A stretch of DNA of 64,000 nt from Eleusine coracana subsp. coracana (lineage: Eukaryota > Streptophyta > Magnoliopsida > Poales > Poaceae). Under the pieces are notes generated by a model. That model saw only the letters and a list, made by a program, of their open reading frames with translations, did not search any database and was not told the DNA's origin. The position numbers and the translations under genes were made by a program. Of this stretch, positions 1-11,390 are shown in pieces. The stretch's first letter is position 1. Each line of letters opens with the position of its first letter. Location of the stretch: NCBI GenBank assembly GCA_032690845.1, contig CM064424.1, positions 49,737,511 to 49,801,510 of the forward strand, in the 5' to 3' direction.

Positions 1-528
1 CTCCTCGCTCTATGTCCTAGACAACTCCTTATAGTGACCGTACAGTCCAGTCTCCACTGACCCCTCTGTCCAGTCTCTATGTCCAGAAGCTGAAACTTAT
101 CGTCCTCGCTTAACTTTGTTTCTCGGCTTCTCCGAACAGCTCCTTGGCTTCTCCACTATCACCTAGTGCCTATGATTTCACCGAGCAACCTTGCACATCA
201 CCGACTAGACATGACCTAAGAGAATGACCTAGACCCCCTTGATAGTCCAGTTTTTCCTATGGACTCAAAGCCCTAACAACTAGTCAAGTGTTCCAAATAC
301 TTGCACCATAGCTTGTTCTCCGCTTTGATCCATCTCCATCAACCCTTGGACTCTATCAAGTTCACAAGCCAAGGCAACCATCATCCATATGATTTGTAAT
401 AGAGTTAAGAGATGATTCCTACATAGACAACACTCGTGTAGATATTAGTGCACAATTTCATAGTTGTCATCTATCACCAAAACATCCATACCTCGGGAAT
501 CCAATCATCAATGGTCATGAAGCTTATA
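1..528. other. Unassigned sequence left of element A
   Basis: No supported coding region is visible. The sequence does not match the equivalent part of the right LTR of element A, so something other than the LTR sits here, through a further insertion, a deletion or a rearrangement. The stretch around 440-500 has the general look of a copia-type LTR, but this is only an impression. Confidence 0.3.
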
Positions 529-1052
529 GCCAGGCCGGACGGCATCACTGGTCGGGTGCCGACCCCCTCCGGGTCGCCCCGTGACTTCTCCCGGTTAGGC
601 CACATGTGGGCCTCTTTTCCTTAGCCATATTTCATTACTTTTGGTCCGGGAGGAGAAAATAGCTTCATGGTGGAGTGTTTTGAAGAATCGGCCGGGTCGG
701 ATATTTAGCCTGATGATGACTCCGGTTTGATCAGTGGGGTGGCTGATTTCAGCCTGATATGACCCTGTCAGCTGGGTCATGATTTCAGCCATCACGACCC
801 TGCTCGGGTCCTGATTTCCGCCTCAAAAGACCCTGTCGGCCAGTGGAAAATGGCTGTTTCACAGTCGTGACCGGCCGACGGGGTGTTTCATCATGTTTTT
901 GCATGTTTTGACCCTAATATACCTGCAAACACATATTTCACCAAAACTTGTGGAACTTTATTAGTTTAAACAAATATTCATGAAACTTTGGTCTTTACCT
1001 TGCTTTTCTCGACCGGTTGGTGGCCGATATTGGGTTTTATGGGCCACCAACA
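529..1052 (-). repeat. Element A 3' LTR, truncated
   Basis: This segment aligns with 7848-8397 of the right LTR, apart from a gap of about 40 bp near 550, and ends with the same GCCACCAACA terminus. The remaining ~1.3 kb expected on its left is absent. It contains short repeats built on a GACCCTG...GGGTC...GATTTCAGCC motif (730-850), also present in the right LTR. Confidence 0.85.
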
Positions 1053-1066
1053 CCTCCCCAAGCTTA
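1053..1066 (-). promoter_or_regulatory. Element A polypurine tract
   Basis: On the minus strand TAAGCTTGGGGAGG lies directly before the LTR start TGTTGG, the position and composition of a polypurine tract priming plus-strand DNA synthesis. The same 14 bases recur at 2648-2661. Confidence 0.75.
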
Positions 1067-4000
1067 AACCTTTGCTTGTCCCAAGAAAATTAAAACATAG
1101 AGGAGATGGATCAGGAGTTGCTTGAATATTAGAGCCCTGCGAGGATCAAGTGCACAAACACATACTCCGACAAAATATGGGTAAGTGTAAACCAGCACAA
1201 CTTGGTCACTAAGTCATTCTCATTGCATAGCAGGGCTTACTGGCCTTTTACAACCTTGTCATGAGCGGTTGAAGTCTAGAACGACTAGTTTAGACTTGTC
1301 ATTCAATCTCGTATTTGATCATGAGTCCAAAGTTTTTATAATGCTGCATAAGATTGAAAATTCTTCCCTCTTGGTGTAATCTCCCACTATGACTCTCATC
1401 TCTCAACAAGTGTATTTCCTTACCAAGTGCTCATCCTACATTCTAAAAGCTTGGCTTGTATGTGGAGCTTGGTTGGATGGCACATCTAGCATGCATATAT
1501 TGTTAAGTGATGGTCCTAGCAAAAATACTTTGCACTTCCTCATTCCAATCATTTGGAAATAATGTCCAAGGGACAGGGAGAGAATGGACTCACGCGAAGG
1601 AGTAGGCTAGCACAACTGCAAAAGCCTTGGGTACAAATTAGTCCCAAAAAGCTGGATTTTTGTGCTATAGTGAAAGGATGGTTCTTTATTTTGCTCAAAG
1701 ATATTTTTGAACCTTGAAACTTGATGTCGTACGTCCATGAGAGCTGATAGACTTTTCTTTCTTTTCCTTCTTTTTTTTTTCTTTTCTTTCGGCTCTCATG
1801 GTGTAGAGAGGCTAATTTAGTGGTTCAAATATTTTTGCAACCCTTTTTTTAGCATTTATTGCGGAGAACCAAAATCTTTCTTATAGGATCAAGGTTTCTC
1901 AAAAAGGAAAGATTTTTGGTTGGCATGCTTGGTGAAGTGGATGCTTGAATCCGAAGTGGAAACCACATGGCCAAGCATGATTTATTGAGAACTCAAAGAT
2001 AACGCAAAGGAAAATGATTGGCTTTGAAGTGCATGTCCCTCATAAGGATCAAATCCTAACTAAACTCAATGCACACATAGATGGCATGAAAGTGGGGTTG
2101 CAACTAATATTTGGCCATGGCAGGAATTTTTCTATCATTGGAAGATGTGCACCAAGTAGGGGGGTTTTATTGTAGCATGGTTTTGAAAGAAATCATTGGA
2201 CTCTAATCGTGAGGAAATCATAGACTCATCCAAATTATGCCATATCATAAACTCCAACAACTAGACTTGGTGTTTAATAGCCATTTTGCAGCCAATAGAA
2301 CATAGAGGGACTAGCATTATCATCATGCCAATCTACCACTGCCCACAAAAATTAGGAGTAGAGGTTGTAAACTTGAGACTCAAAGGGAGCTAATAGAGCA
2401 ACTATTCATCATTTCCATAGGCAAGGTAGAGACTAAGTTCTCAATTATATTTGAAAAATATGAAATCTTTTTGTTCCTTTTAGTTTTGCAAATTTTTATG
2501 GTTTTCCTTGAAAGCAAAAAATATTTTTTTGGGTTTTCTTAATTTTTATTGAAACTGAAAATCTTTTTGCATTTTTCTTAAACAAAACAACTCAACTAGA
2601 TAAAGAAGGCGAGGGGGTAGGACGAATGGCGCACCTTGGTCTAGGTACCTCCCCAAGCTTAGGTCTTTGCAAGACTTAAGCTTGGATGGCATTCACTATG
2701 GCGGTTGATAGTCGATGTTGAAGTGGCCGAACAGTTGGTCCATCATGGAGAGGTTCATTTGAAGTTGTTTGGTCGTTCGTTGCTGCCATTCTATTCTTAT
2801 CCTTCCCTTATGGCTGCTTGTATTTCTTGAGTTTGCATGTTGGTTTTATAAGCATTGGCAGCCAGGTATTGCATATCGTTCAGCTTCTGAGCGCTCACTT
2901 GGAGAGCACCTCCCACGACTTGAACTACTGCTGAACTTGGTGTAGAAGCCTCTCCAAATGTTTACCATTCCTGCAAAAGGGTTACTTGGACACAATACCG
3001 AAGGACAATATGATAATAATGGTTAGCGGTTAGTCATTCGGTTAGTAGTCCAAGTGTTAGTCATTCAAACGTGCAAGGGTGGCAACAAACTTTCTCTAGT
3101 TGGTTTTATTGCAGCACACTTTTATTCCTAAGTTGAAAGTGTACTTACTAGAGAGGACTAGTGGAGAGAGTGAGGGTGTGCAAAGGGAGAGAGTCGGTGA
3201 GGGAGAAAGATGTTTTCAGCTGAAGGATTTTGATGGAGAAGCAAGTGAGAGAGCTCCTGGTATTTATAGGCTCGAGGGGAGCCTTGGGGCAAAGTTTTCC
3301 ATGCCAGGTGGCAGGACATGCCCAAGGATAGAGTGATGGGATGGCCAAAGTTGTATGTTTGCAATGAGTGTGCTGCCACTCATGAGGCCTAGGTGAGTAG
3401 GATGACAGGTGAGTGTGGGTGGTGAAAGAGTGAGGTGACATGTGTGTCTCTCATTCATTTACTTTCACTCATGGTGGGGCTTTTGATGAGTATTTTTCTT
3501 CAAGGGAAGGCTGGCCACACTTCCACCACTCATGGCCATCATCTCTGCAATAAAAGTGCCAAGAATCCGAGGAAAAGTAGTGCCGGGCGGCAGAAATGAC
3601 CCAGCCGGGTGGTCGTTTTTCATGAAAAATGACCTCCCGGGTGCTGAAATTTGACTGGGTTATTTCAAGGCTGGTTAAAGCCCTGGATCAGCAGCCGGGT
3701 GGTCGTTTCGACACGAAAATGACCTCTCGGCCAGGAAAATTGGCCGAGTCATCACCAAATTTTTTTATAGCCTAATTTAATGGTTAAAGATGAGAATAAA
3801 AACAACATAATTTAGTGGTATGTATGAGGGAAAGGGGGGATAAATATCGGTTACCTTTTGACGAGGGTCCAGATTTTTTGTCTTGGACAAGACGTCCTCC
3901 ATATTCAATTTTGCATGGTGCCCTTTGTGGATGGAGAATTTTCCACGATCGGTGCAACTTCTTTCTTCCGCCATACTTGTTTGATTTTATTGAGCTTGGC

Positions 4001-4174
4001 GGCAACCTTTTTCTTCATTTCCTATGGCTCGTTCTTCTTCTTGGGCGGCGGTGGTGTGCTTTTAACTTTTACCACCAGTGCACCCAATTTTGGTGGAATT
4101 GGGTACACCTCAATTTTTTGCACCATGTTAGGATTTTTGCCATAAAAGATGCGTACCTGATTGCATTGTTCTTT
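1067..4174 (-). other. Element A long noncoding 3' region
   Basis: About 3.1 kb between protease and 3' LTR. No polymerase motifs (YxDD, HHCC, D-D-E) were seen in the short frames present. It holds an extra polypurine-like copy (2648-2661), a polypyrimidine tract flanked by 10-bp inverted repeats (1735-1801) and two copies of a motif beginning CAGCCGGGTGGTCGTTT near 3609 and 3692. Short open frames around 3100-3450 and 3815-4273 have no recognisable domain. Confidence 0.6.
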
Positions 4175-4746
4175 TCAGGGCTTGAAGGGAAACTTTTCTC
4201 CGTGCCCATTAATGTTAAGGTGGATTTCTCCAGCCCCAACGTCAATGTTGGCATTTGCGGTGCTAAGGAATGACCTTCCTAGTATAAGAGGTGTCTTTGC
4301 ATAGGCTTCCATGTCTAGCACCATAAAATCGACGGGAACAAGAGAGTTCCTTATCCTTACGGGTACGTCCTCTGCAATGCCCGCAGGGTAGCGGACAGAT
4401 TGGTTGGCAAGCTGCAAGCACATTGCTGTAGGGGATAATGAATTGACGTCAGTTTGTCATACAATACCTTTGGCATGACGCTCGCACTTGCCCCCAAGTC
4501 ACAAAGGGCATTGTTGAATTGTTGCATCCCGATGGAACATGGGATGGTTGGGCATCCCGGATCTCGATTCTTTTCTGGGAGGAGGTTCAAGATAGCAGCG
4601 CTGCATTCTTCTGTTAATTTGACAACCTCTGTGAACGACATTGGGTGTTTGTTGTTGAGGATATCCTTTAGGTACTTGGAGTATGTGGAAACCTGCATAG
4701 CATCAAGGAGCGGTATGTTGACATATAATTTCTTTACTACCTCCAC
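4175..4746 (-). pseudogene. Element A retroviral-type aspartic protease
   Basis: Two overlapping frames (4746-4357, then 4423-4175) together carry a pepsin-like retroelement protease. The active-site region reads CDLGASASVMP, the Athila form of D-S/T-G with L in the second place. The downstream flap and C-terminal part includes VPVDFMVLDME and PLILGRSFLSTANANIDV. The frame change between the two pieces means it cannot be made as one protein here. It would cleave the Gag polyprotein. Confidence 0.75.
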
Positions 4747-6213
4747 AAACTTCCCAAATTATTCATCCACTGTTGGCTTCCTCTGGCGAGAGGGAAATGG
4801 CGACATCGGGGTATCATAGAACTCATGTGGCGCCTTCTTGAGAGGCGCCTTTGTCTCCTCAGCTTCAATTTCCTCCTCTCCTTCTGAGTCTTCATCGGTT
4901 TCCCTGGTCTTCCCTGCATTGTTAGGATTTGTTGGATCCTGTGTGGATTTCTCGCCTCTGGTTGTGACAACATTAACATTTTCCTTGGGGCTAGCTTCCA
5001 GTTGACCGGGTAGCTTGCCAGAGTTAGGTTTAACAATAGAGGCGGCCAGCTACGCAATTTGTGTTTCTAACATTTTGTTATGACTAAGATGGTTTTGCAG
5101 GAGGTATTGAAGGCTTCCATATGAGAATCTATGCTTTCTAGGAATTTATCAGTAGCAATAAATTTTCTACTAATACTTTCATTGATTTTAGATTGTCCTA
5201 GAACAAGATCACAGAAGGAAGGTTCATTACGAGTAAAATTTCTAGAGTTACCCATATTTTCATCGAAGGAAAGGTTTAGCTTGGACTCCCATCCGAAGTT
5301 GTTCGTATAGGGCCTAAACCTGTTTTTGTTGTTGTTGTTGTTGTTGTTGTTGAGGTAGTTCACTTCTTCTTGAGTCTCTGGGCAGCGACTTCCCATGTGT
5401 CCAACATTTCCATAGACTTTGCAAGTCCTGCGAGAGTCTAAGGATTGGGCAGTCTGAGGCAAATCCATCTTCTTCAAAAGTTGATCCATCTTGATTGCTA
5501 GCATGTCAATACCATCAACTTGGTGGACTCCCCTCATCTTGTGTTACTGTAGTTTGAGCTTCTTTGATCTTTAGGGAGAAGAAAGAGCCTCCAGCGGCTA
5601 CATCTAGGTGCTCACGAGCGGGACGGTTGAGCCCATGGTAAAAGCTTTGAATCAGCAACCAATCTTGCATTCCATGATGTGGGCATGCTAGAGTGTACTC
5701 TTGGAAGCGTTCCCATGCCTCAGGGATGCTCTCATTGGTCTATTGTTGGAAACTTGAAATTATGTTCTGCAGGGCATTGGTTTTTCCTAGCGGGAAGAAC
5801 CTGGCAAGGAAAGCTTTGGAGCACTTGTCCCATGTGGTGAGTTCTTCTTGATTACTGTAGAGCCACTACTTCGCCTCCCCCAAGAGTGAGAATGGGAAAA
5901 GGCAAAGGCGAATGGCCTCAGGGGTCACATCCCTCATGGTGAAAGTGCTGCACACTGCCAAAAACTGTTGGTGGTTGGCGTTTGCCTCTTCGGATGCCTT
6001 GCCATAGAAAGGACTGGTCAAAACCATGTTGATTAAGGCCGGTTTCAGCTCATAGCCTCTGTTCCCCATGTTCGGGTTTGGACCGGTGCGGATGTTGTCT
6101 GTAGATGAGGCGGAGTAGTCACAGATCGTCTTTTCAACCATGGTTGGTTGAGTGGATGAAGATGGGACTCGCGGCTGAGCTTGTGTGATTGGAGGTGCTT
6201 CAAGAGCAAGCAC
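4747..6213 (-). pseudogene. Element A gag (capsid and zinc knuckle)
   Basis: Gag of Athila type, broken by stops and frameshifts. The N-terminal part (6213-5866) ends at an in-frame TAG before QWLYSNQEELTTWDKC. Continuing capsid motifs include FLARFFPLGKTNALQN and ACPHHGMQDWLLIQSFYHGL. The 5537-5067 part carries a zinc-knuckle remnant, CKVYGNVGHMGSRC, in which the second cysteine of the CCHC pattern is tyrosine. A TTG microsatellite (5321-5351) encodes a run of asparagine just after it. 5057-4737 is a basic, glutamate-rich frame. Confidence 0.75.
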
Positions 6214-6416
6214 AGGTCAGGGAGGGGTGAGTCGTTGACGCACATTCCTCAACAAAGCCTCCAGGTCATTGTGGTAGTTTTCTGGTAGGTTGAAACCATA
6301 CATAAATCATTCTGTTTACACCATAGATAAACAGAACAAGGGTAAGCCCGCAAAGGAAAGCGGTAACTTCTTGATAGAAATATCAATGTTAAATTCCGAT
6401 ATCTTAGCCTATTGCT

Positions 6417-6434
6417 TCCTCGGCAACGGCGCCA
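6417..6434 (-). promoter_or_regulatory. Element A primer-binding site
   Basis: The minus strand reads TGGCGCCGTTGCCGAGGA, the primer-binding type known from Athila elements (commonly assigned to tRNA-Asp). It lies inside the right LTR edge. A diverged second copy, TGACATCGTGCCAGGGA, sits at 6481-6497, between this site and the LTR. Confidence 0.75.
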
Positions 6435-6505
6435 GAAATGCTTGTTGACATTTCTTAACATTGCATCAAGAATATCACTATCCCTGGCACGATGTCAGAA
6501 ATGAT

Positions 6506-8397
6506 TGTTGGCATTTGTTATGTTTTAAGAATAAAGTGAATTAATCCGCAAGCACACGGAACACCATTGTAGCATTTCACCCGGGAGTATTCCAAGGTAT
6601 CGTATTTATTTTCCGCAGGGAAGCTAGGCATAAGATTAACTTGGTTTAACAAAGATATGACCATAAGAATTATACCAACTAACCAAAGATGGGGGTAAGA
6701 ATGTTCGATAATAATATTGGGGGTACTAACACAATAGAAATCCACACTAATATAAATAAAGAGATCAGTTAAGCTAGCCGGGAGGACAGCGAGTCTAAGT
6801 TTAAGATTCCTAAAATTTTATCTTCCTAATATATCTAAGTCAAGCGTCAAATTCCTAGTTACTTGGGTCGAGTGCTTGCACCAATCTCTTGGTACAACCT
6901 TGAGTCTTTCACCTGTTAGCTCACTTCAGGGCACAAAAACGATCCACTAATATGGGCCGGTAACTAGCCTCTCAACTAGTGGGTACACTATCGCAAGACA
7001 ACCCTGCTTGAGACTTCCCGAACATGGTGGATTACTAAATGGAAGGACATGGCTGTCACCACCTGCCGCCTACCACATAGCCCGTGGGGACGAATGCAAA
7101 TCCAGCTAGTGTTAACTTAGGCACCGCGCCTACGCCTTCACTAGATATTCTCCTATTGGCCTAGCGGAAGAATAGCTGGGAAGTAACCAAGTCTTAGTCT
7201 AGAAAGAATTAAACTTAATTAAATCCTAGCCAGGAAACCCGTGAGCTACGCAACAATGTTTATCCTGATAATTGTAACTTAAGGAAATGACTAAATTAAG
7301 ATAAATACTTGACAAGATATAAAAGAAAAGATATTTATATTGATAAAGGATAAGTCTTACAAACAGAGAAAAGATACAAGAGAGCTCATACTAAGACTCC
7401 AAGACAATTTTGGAATCCCGAGCGATGCTCTCGACAAGACTCTAACTCCCGACTAACTAACCTACTCTACTAAGTACCACAAATAGTGGGAAATGGACTC
7501 CTTGATGTATTTCTTCTTCTATGACTTTATTTCTACCAAATTTCCCCTCTATTTAAAGGTGGCGAAGGGTTGGCGGGTACTTGTAGGTGAAAGAGAGTCG
7601 ATGGGCAAAAGTCGGTCCGCTGGGCGGCGGGCTATGCCGGGCGGCCACGTGTGCTGGGCGGACGGGTATGGCGGGTGGCATGCACTGCCCCGCGGCCTTT
7701 AAATCATGTCGGTTTGTGACCGACGCCCCAAAGTTGGTCGTTTGGTCGGTTCCCACCGACTTGTTCATTTTGGGGCCGGTAGGCTTCATGGGCCTCATGG
7801 ATTGGCAACCCCGGGTGGCCGACCTAGGCTGGGCGGCAGGCCAGACCGGACGGCATCCCAGGCCGGCCGGCATGGTAGGTTGGGCGGCGGCCTTGGCCCG
7901 GTGCCGACCCCCGCCTGGTCGCCCCGTGACTTCTCCCGGTTAGGCCACTTGTGGGCCTCTTTTCCTTAGCCATATTTCATTACTTTTGGTCCGGGAGGAG
8001 AAAATAGCTTCATGGCGGAGTGTTTTGTCGAATCGGCTGGGTCGGATGTTCAGTCTGATGACGACTCCGGTTTGATCAGCCGAGTGGCTGATTTCAGCCT
8101 GATATGACCCTGTCGGCTGGGTCCTGATTTCAGCCATCACGACCCTGCCTGGGTCCTGATTTCAGCCTCAAACGACCCTGTTAGTCAGTGGAAAATGGTT
8201 GTTTCACAGTCATGACCGGCCGACGGGGTGTTTCTTCATGTTTTTGCATGATTTGACCCTAATATACGTGCAAACACATATTTCACTAAAACTTGTGGAA
8301 CTTTATTAGTTTAAATAAATATTCATGAAACTTTGGTCTTTACCTTGTATTTCCCGACCGGTTGGTGGCCGATATTGGGTTTTATGGGCCACCAACA
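6506..8397 (-). repeat. Element A 5' LTR
   Basis: 1892 bp bounded by TGTTGG and CCAACA. Its right 550 bp match the left LTR remnant. An alternative inner boundary is 6443 (TGTTGAC), because a ~63-bp segment covering LTR end plus primer site is duplicated here. GC-rich open frames at 7550-7970 fall in the LTR and have no domain. Confidence 0.8.
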
Positions 8398-8426
8398 GTA
8401 GGACCAAGAACTTCAAAGTTTGCATC

Positions 8427-9210
8427 ATGTCTGGACTTGGAATGCTGTAGGATCCAGAAGCACCTCAACCAAAGAGCAATATCAGTTCAGATCTTAAGGG
8501 TGAACATGTGCTACCTGTCAATAAAGATGAATTAAGCGATGAAGCAAAAGCACAAATTAATCAGAGAATAGCCGAGTATGAGAATCTTCTGTTGGGGACT
8601 TTCAGTAAAACAAGGCAAGGCAAGATCATTCAGAAGGGGAAATTACCAGTTGCTACCTTAATTGAAGATGGAATAGAAGAAGCACTGGCGAACAAACCAA
8701 TGGAAGTTGTCGATGAGGCAGCTCTAAACAGTATGATTCATACTGCTGTACATCATGCCTTAATTAACCAGTCACCTATATTGGTTAATACTTTGAGAAC
8801 TTTGATTATCCAGACTATGGAGGGGTGTTTATATGAAGATTATGCTCGTGGGCCAGTGTATTTCTGTGTACCTGGAAATCTTTCTGGGCCTACAATTGAT
8901 GCGTCTACTCCACAGCGCACTGGAGCAGAGCCGTCATCTTCTAAAGTTTCTCCACCTCAGAAGAACATTGATAGTGGTGCAGTAGGAGGGACATCTCAGA
9001 GAATAATATTGCAGAGAACATCTCCACGTACGCAGCCACAACATTATAGGTAGGGGATTAAAGAACCAAATGTCACATATAGCACCACACCCAATGTTGA
9101 GCCGAGTATGTTTGGGATGCCATCATCATCTGCTTTACCAAGGGAGTCAGGAGGCCAATATACAGTTGTTAATTTTGGTTCGCAGACAGCTGCTCACATG
9201 CCAGCATCTG
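8427..9210 (+). pseudogene. Element E gag, N-terminal fragment
   Basis: The outermost host element begins here. From an ATG at 8427 the frame reads MSGLGML, a TAG, then a long open run from 8508 to 9053 and past another TAG to 9210, where element B interrupts it. The protein is hydrophilic and typical of the N-terminal spacer of grass gypsy Gag proteins. I cannot name a subfamily. The same frame resumes at 17001 with the capsid part, which shows that 9211-17000 is an insertion. Confidence 0.7.
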
Positions 9211-10093
9211 TGATGAGGACATCACTCCTAAGGATACATGCAACACTCCTCCAATTCTAGACTTGCAAGGTCCAATGACTAGATTTAGAGGTGAGCTCAT
9301 TCCTACGTTCTTCATCATATGTCACTTTTGAGAATGGTTTTCTACCTAGTGATTATATTGTAATTAGGAACCATGGAGAGGACCAGGAGATGATGGGAGA
9401 AGGACTTGGAGACGTGGAGGACCAGCAAGGACATGGAAGCCAAGGTGGAGGCCCAACCAAAACTGACTTCGAGTCTGTTTTGGGGCTCAGGACCAGTCTG
9501 TACTAAAATGGATGCCTAGGATGCATACGGACTAGGATTTGGACGTTCTATATAAGCACGGAAAGATAAGAAGAAGACCTTTCCAATGACACTGGTCTCA
9601 TGTCAAAATTCATCCGGATTCATTGGAAATCATCAAAACAATAGAGGGTCTAGAATCTATTTTGGTGTTGCGTCACCTGTTTTTGGCCTTTGGGCTTTGT
9701 ATCTAGTTGAGCCCAATTAGGGGCGCGTCTCAAGGGTCTTGCATAACCCTAGGGTCTTCATATACTGCCGCTTCCGTACCATTAGGGTTCGGGTTTTGCT
9801 TAGATTATTCTATTCATAACAGTTTCGCCATCATCACGGTTTGTGAGACCCCAACTTCGTGAGATTCATAATACATCTACAATTGTGTTGCATTCTTCTT
9901 TGTTCTTGCTTATGTTCTTGATTCGCAGGCAGGGATTAGCCTTCTCAGCAAGGTCAATCATTTTAGGATGGTTGATAACCAGAGGAGACGTCATGCTGTG
10001 ATTGCAGGGTTTAGAACGTGCTGTTCTGAAGCCGGATCGATCTGTGTGTCACCTCCGACCAAATCAACGTCTCCAGAACCTTTTAGAAAATCA
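9211..10093 (+). repeat. Element B 5' LTR
   Basis: 883 bp, beginning TGATGAGGACATCAC and ending AAATCA directly before the primer site. It matches 16098-17000 across its length with many substitutions, so the insertion is old. A TATA box (TATATAAG, 9549-9556) follows GGACGTTC. The U3 start carries a copy of the polyprotein tail coding sequence. Confidence 0.85.
9549..9556 (+). promoter_or_regulatory. TATA box of element B 5' LTR
   Basis: TATATAAG, preserved at the same place in the 3' LTR (16456-16463), is the likely core promoter for genomic RNA of this element. Confidence 0.55.
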
Positions 10094-10105
10094 ACGTATC
10101 AGAGC
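10094..10105 (+). promoter_or_regulatory. Element B primer-binding site
   Basis: ACGTATCAGAGC immediately after the LTR is a three-base variant of TGGTATCAGAGC, complementary to the 3' end of initiator-Met tRNA. Confidence 0.7.
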
Positions 10106-11390
10106 TTCCGGTGCACCGTCAGATTCACACTACCCTTAGTTAATTTTGTTTTGTGTTCATCCTATCGTCCATAGAAAAGCCCAAATTTTTTTTTCTCCTC
10201 TGCCCATAACCACGTGTTTAGCCTTTGCATATTTCAATTTCAGAGTCCGTAGTGTTGAGTTTGTGCCCTAGTTCTTGTTTAGTCACTAGTTTAGTTTGTA
10301 TTTTTGTCGTCAGTAGTGTTTCCCTTGCAACCCTAGCCGCCATCCCCTTCACCATCCTCTACTTTGTTGGCTTTTTGTGCTAAGGTTGATTGATCGACAC
10401 ACCTAGCCTAGTCCCACCCTAATCCCACCCTAAACACACCGTCAACACTCCAGACCAATCCCCATAAATTCCACTTTCCGCTGCCTCCACGCCGCCAAAA
10501 AAAAATCCTACCCGATTCCAAACCCGACCCCAAACCCGGCTCGGGTTTCTTGACTCAACTTGACTCAAAAAAATCCTCTGGAAAACCGACTCCGACCTCC
10601 CTTCTGTAAAACGGGCATAACTTTTTCCTCGGTTGTCCATTTTGGCTGAAATGTTTACAGGAGATTCTTGACTCAAAGTTGAGCATACCCACACTTGGCT
10701 ACACCCTGTGTGCCCTCGTCAAAAAATTCAAAAAAATCGGGAAGATAAAGAAAAAATTGATTCAAGTTGAAACCCGACGTTTTCTAAAACTTTAAGATTT
10801 TCTGTAGGCCACATCCTAAATCTGTTTGAGCTGAAATTTTCTGTGGATTCTCCTCCATTGTTGGTGAGTTGGAGAAAAATATCACAAAAAAATAAAATAA
10901 AATAAAAGAAAGTTAGGATTTCTACTAGTGCTGCATCTAGCCCCCTAAAATTTCTGGATTTGGATGTTTTGCACTTAGCCCCGTGTTATCGCCTGTGTGC
11001 CTTTGTCTCCTTGTTTCTACTTTGCTATCACTATTGTTCTAGGACATACTTAGACCAGCAACTAGGGACAAGTTGGACATACTTAGACCAGCAACTAGGG
11101 ACAAGTTACTTGGGCACTTATTCAGCTTTACTATCTATTTTTGATTTGTGTGCCACTCACATATATATATTTGGCCTTTCCTAGCTCTACATATTTCTTC
11201 TGGACAGCACATAGGTTATTTTGTGACCCTTGCAATCATGGAACACATCTCCCTGGTATCCTTTGCTTTGCTTTTCAGAACTTTGTAAGAGCTTTGTAAG
11301 GAGTTTCCTTTTGCTGTGTTGAGAGGCACCATTACTTAGCTATTTTGTAGGGATAACCTTCACTGTTTGTTTCCTGTTTTGGTGTTTGTG
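10106..11390 (+). other. Element B untranslated leader
   Basis: About 1.3 kb between primer site and gag without a supported gene. It contains a 33-bp perfect tandem duplication (11042-11107). Segments such as TTCTTGACTCAAAGTTGAG and the CCTGTGTGCCCTCGTCAAAAA region recur, reverse-complemented, in the leaders of array G, linking B and G. Confidence 0.65.
11042..11107 (+). repeat. 33-bp tandem duplication in B leader
   Basis: Two adjacent identical 33-base copies, 11042-11074 and 11075-11107, each starting GGACATACTTAGACC. Array G leaders carry only one related segment. Confidence 0.9.

Larger units (their letters stand above)
529..8397 (-). mobile_element. Element A: Athila-like gag-protease LTR retrotransposon
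   Basis: This is a minus-strand Ty3/gypsy element. Its 5' LTR is on the right (6506-8397) and its truncated 3' LTR on the left (529-1052). Between them are a primer site of the TGGCGCCGTTGCC type typical of Athila elements, a gag with an Athila-like capsid and zinc knuckle, and an aspartic protease. No reverse transcriptase, RNase H or integrase is seen between the protease and the 3' LTR, so it looks non-autonomous. It sits about 30 bp before the gag start of host element E. The left target duplication cannot be checked because the left LTR end is missing. Confidence 0.75.

Noticed and set aside
3100..4273. Several short frames on both strands, the longest 152 codons
   Set aside because: No homology recognised, overlapping on both strands, partly antisense to the A protease.
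5321..5351. TTG repeat as an independent microsatellite feature
   Set aside because: It is part of the A gag frame, encoding an asparagine run, and is described there.
7553..7970. Overlapping open frames of 87-118 codons
   Set aside because: Inside the A 5' LTR, GC-rich, low-complexity products, no domain.
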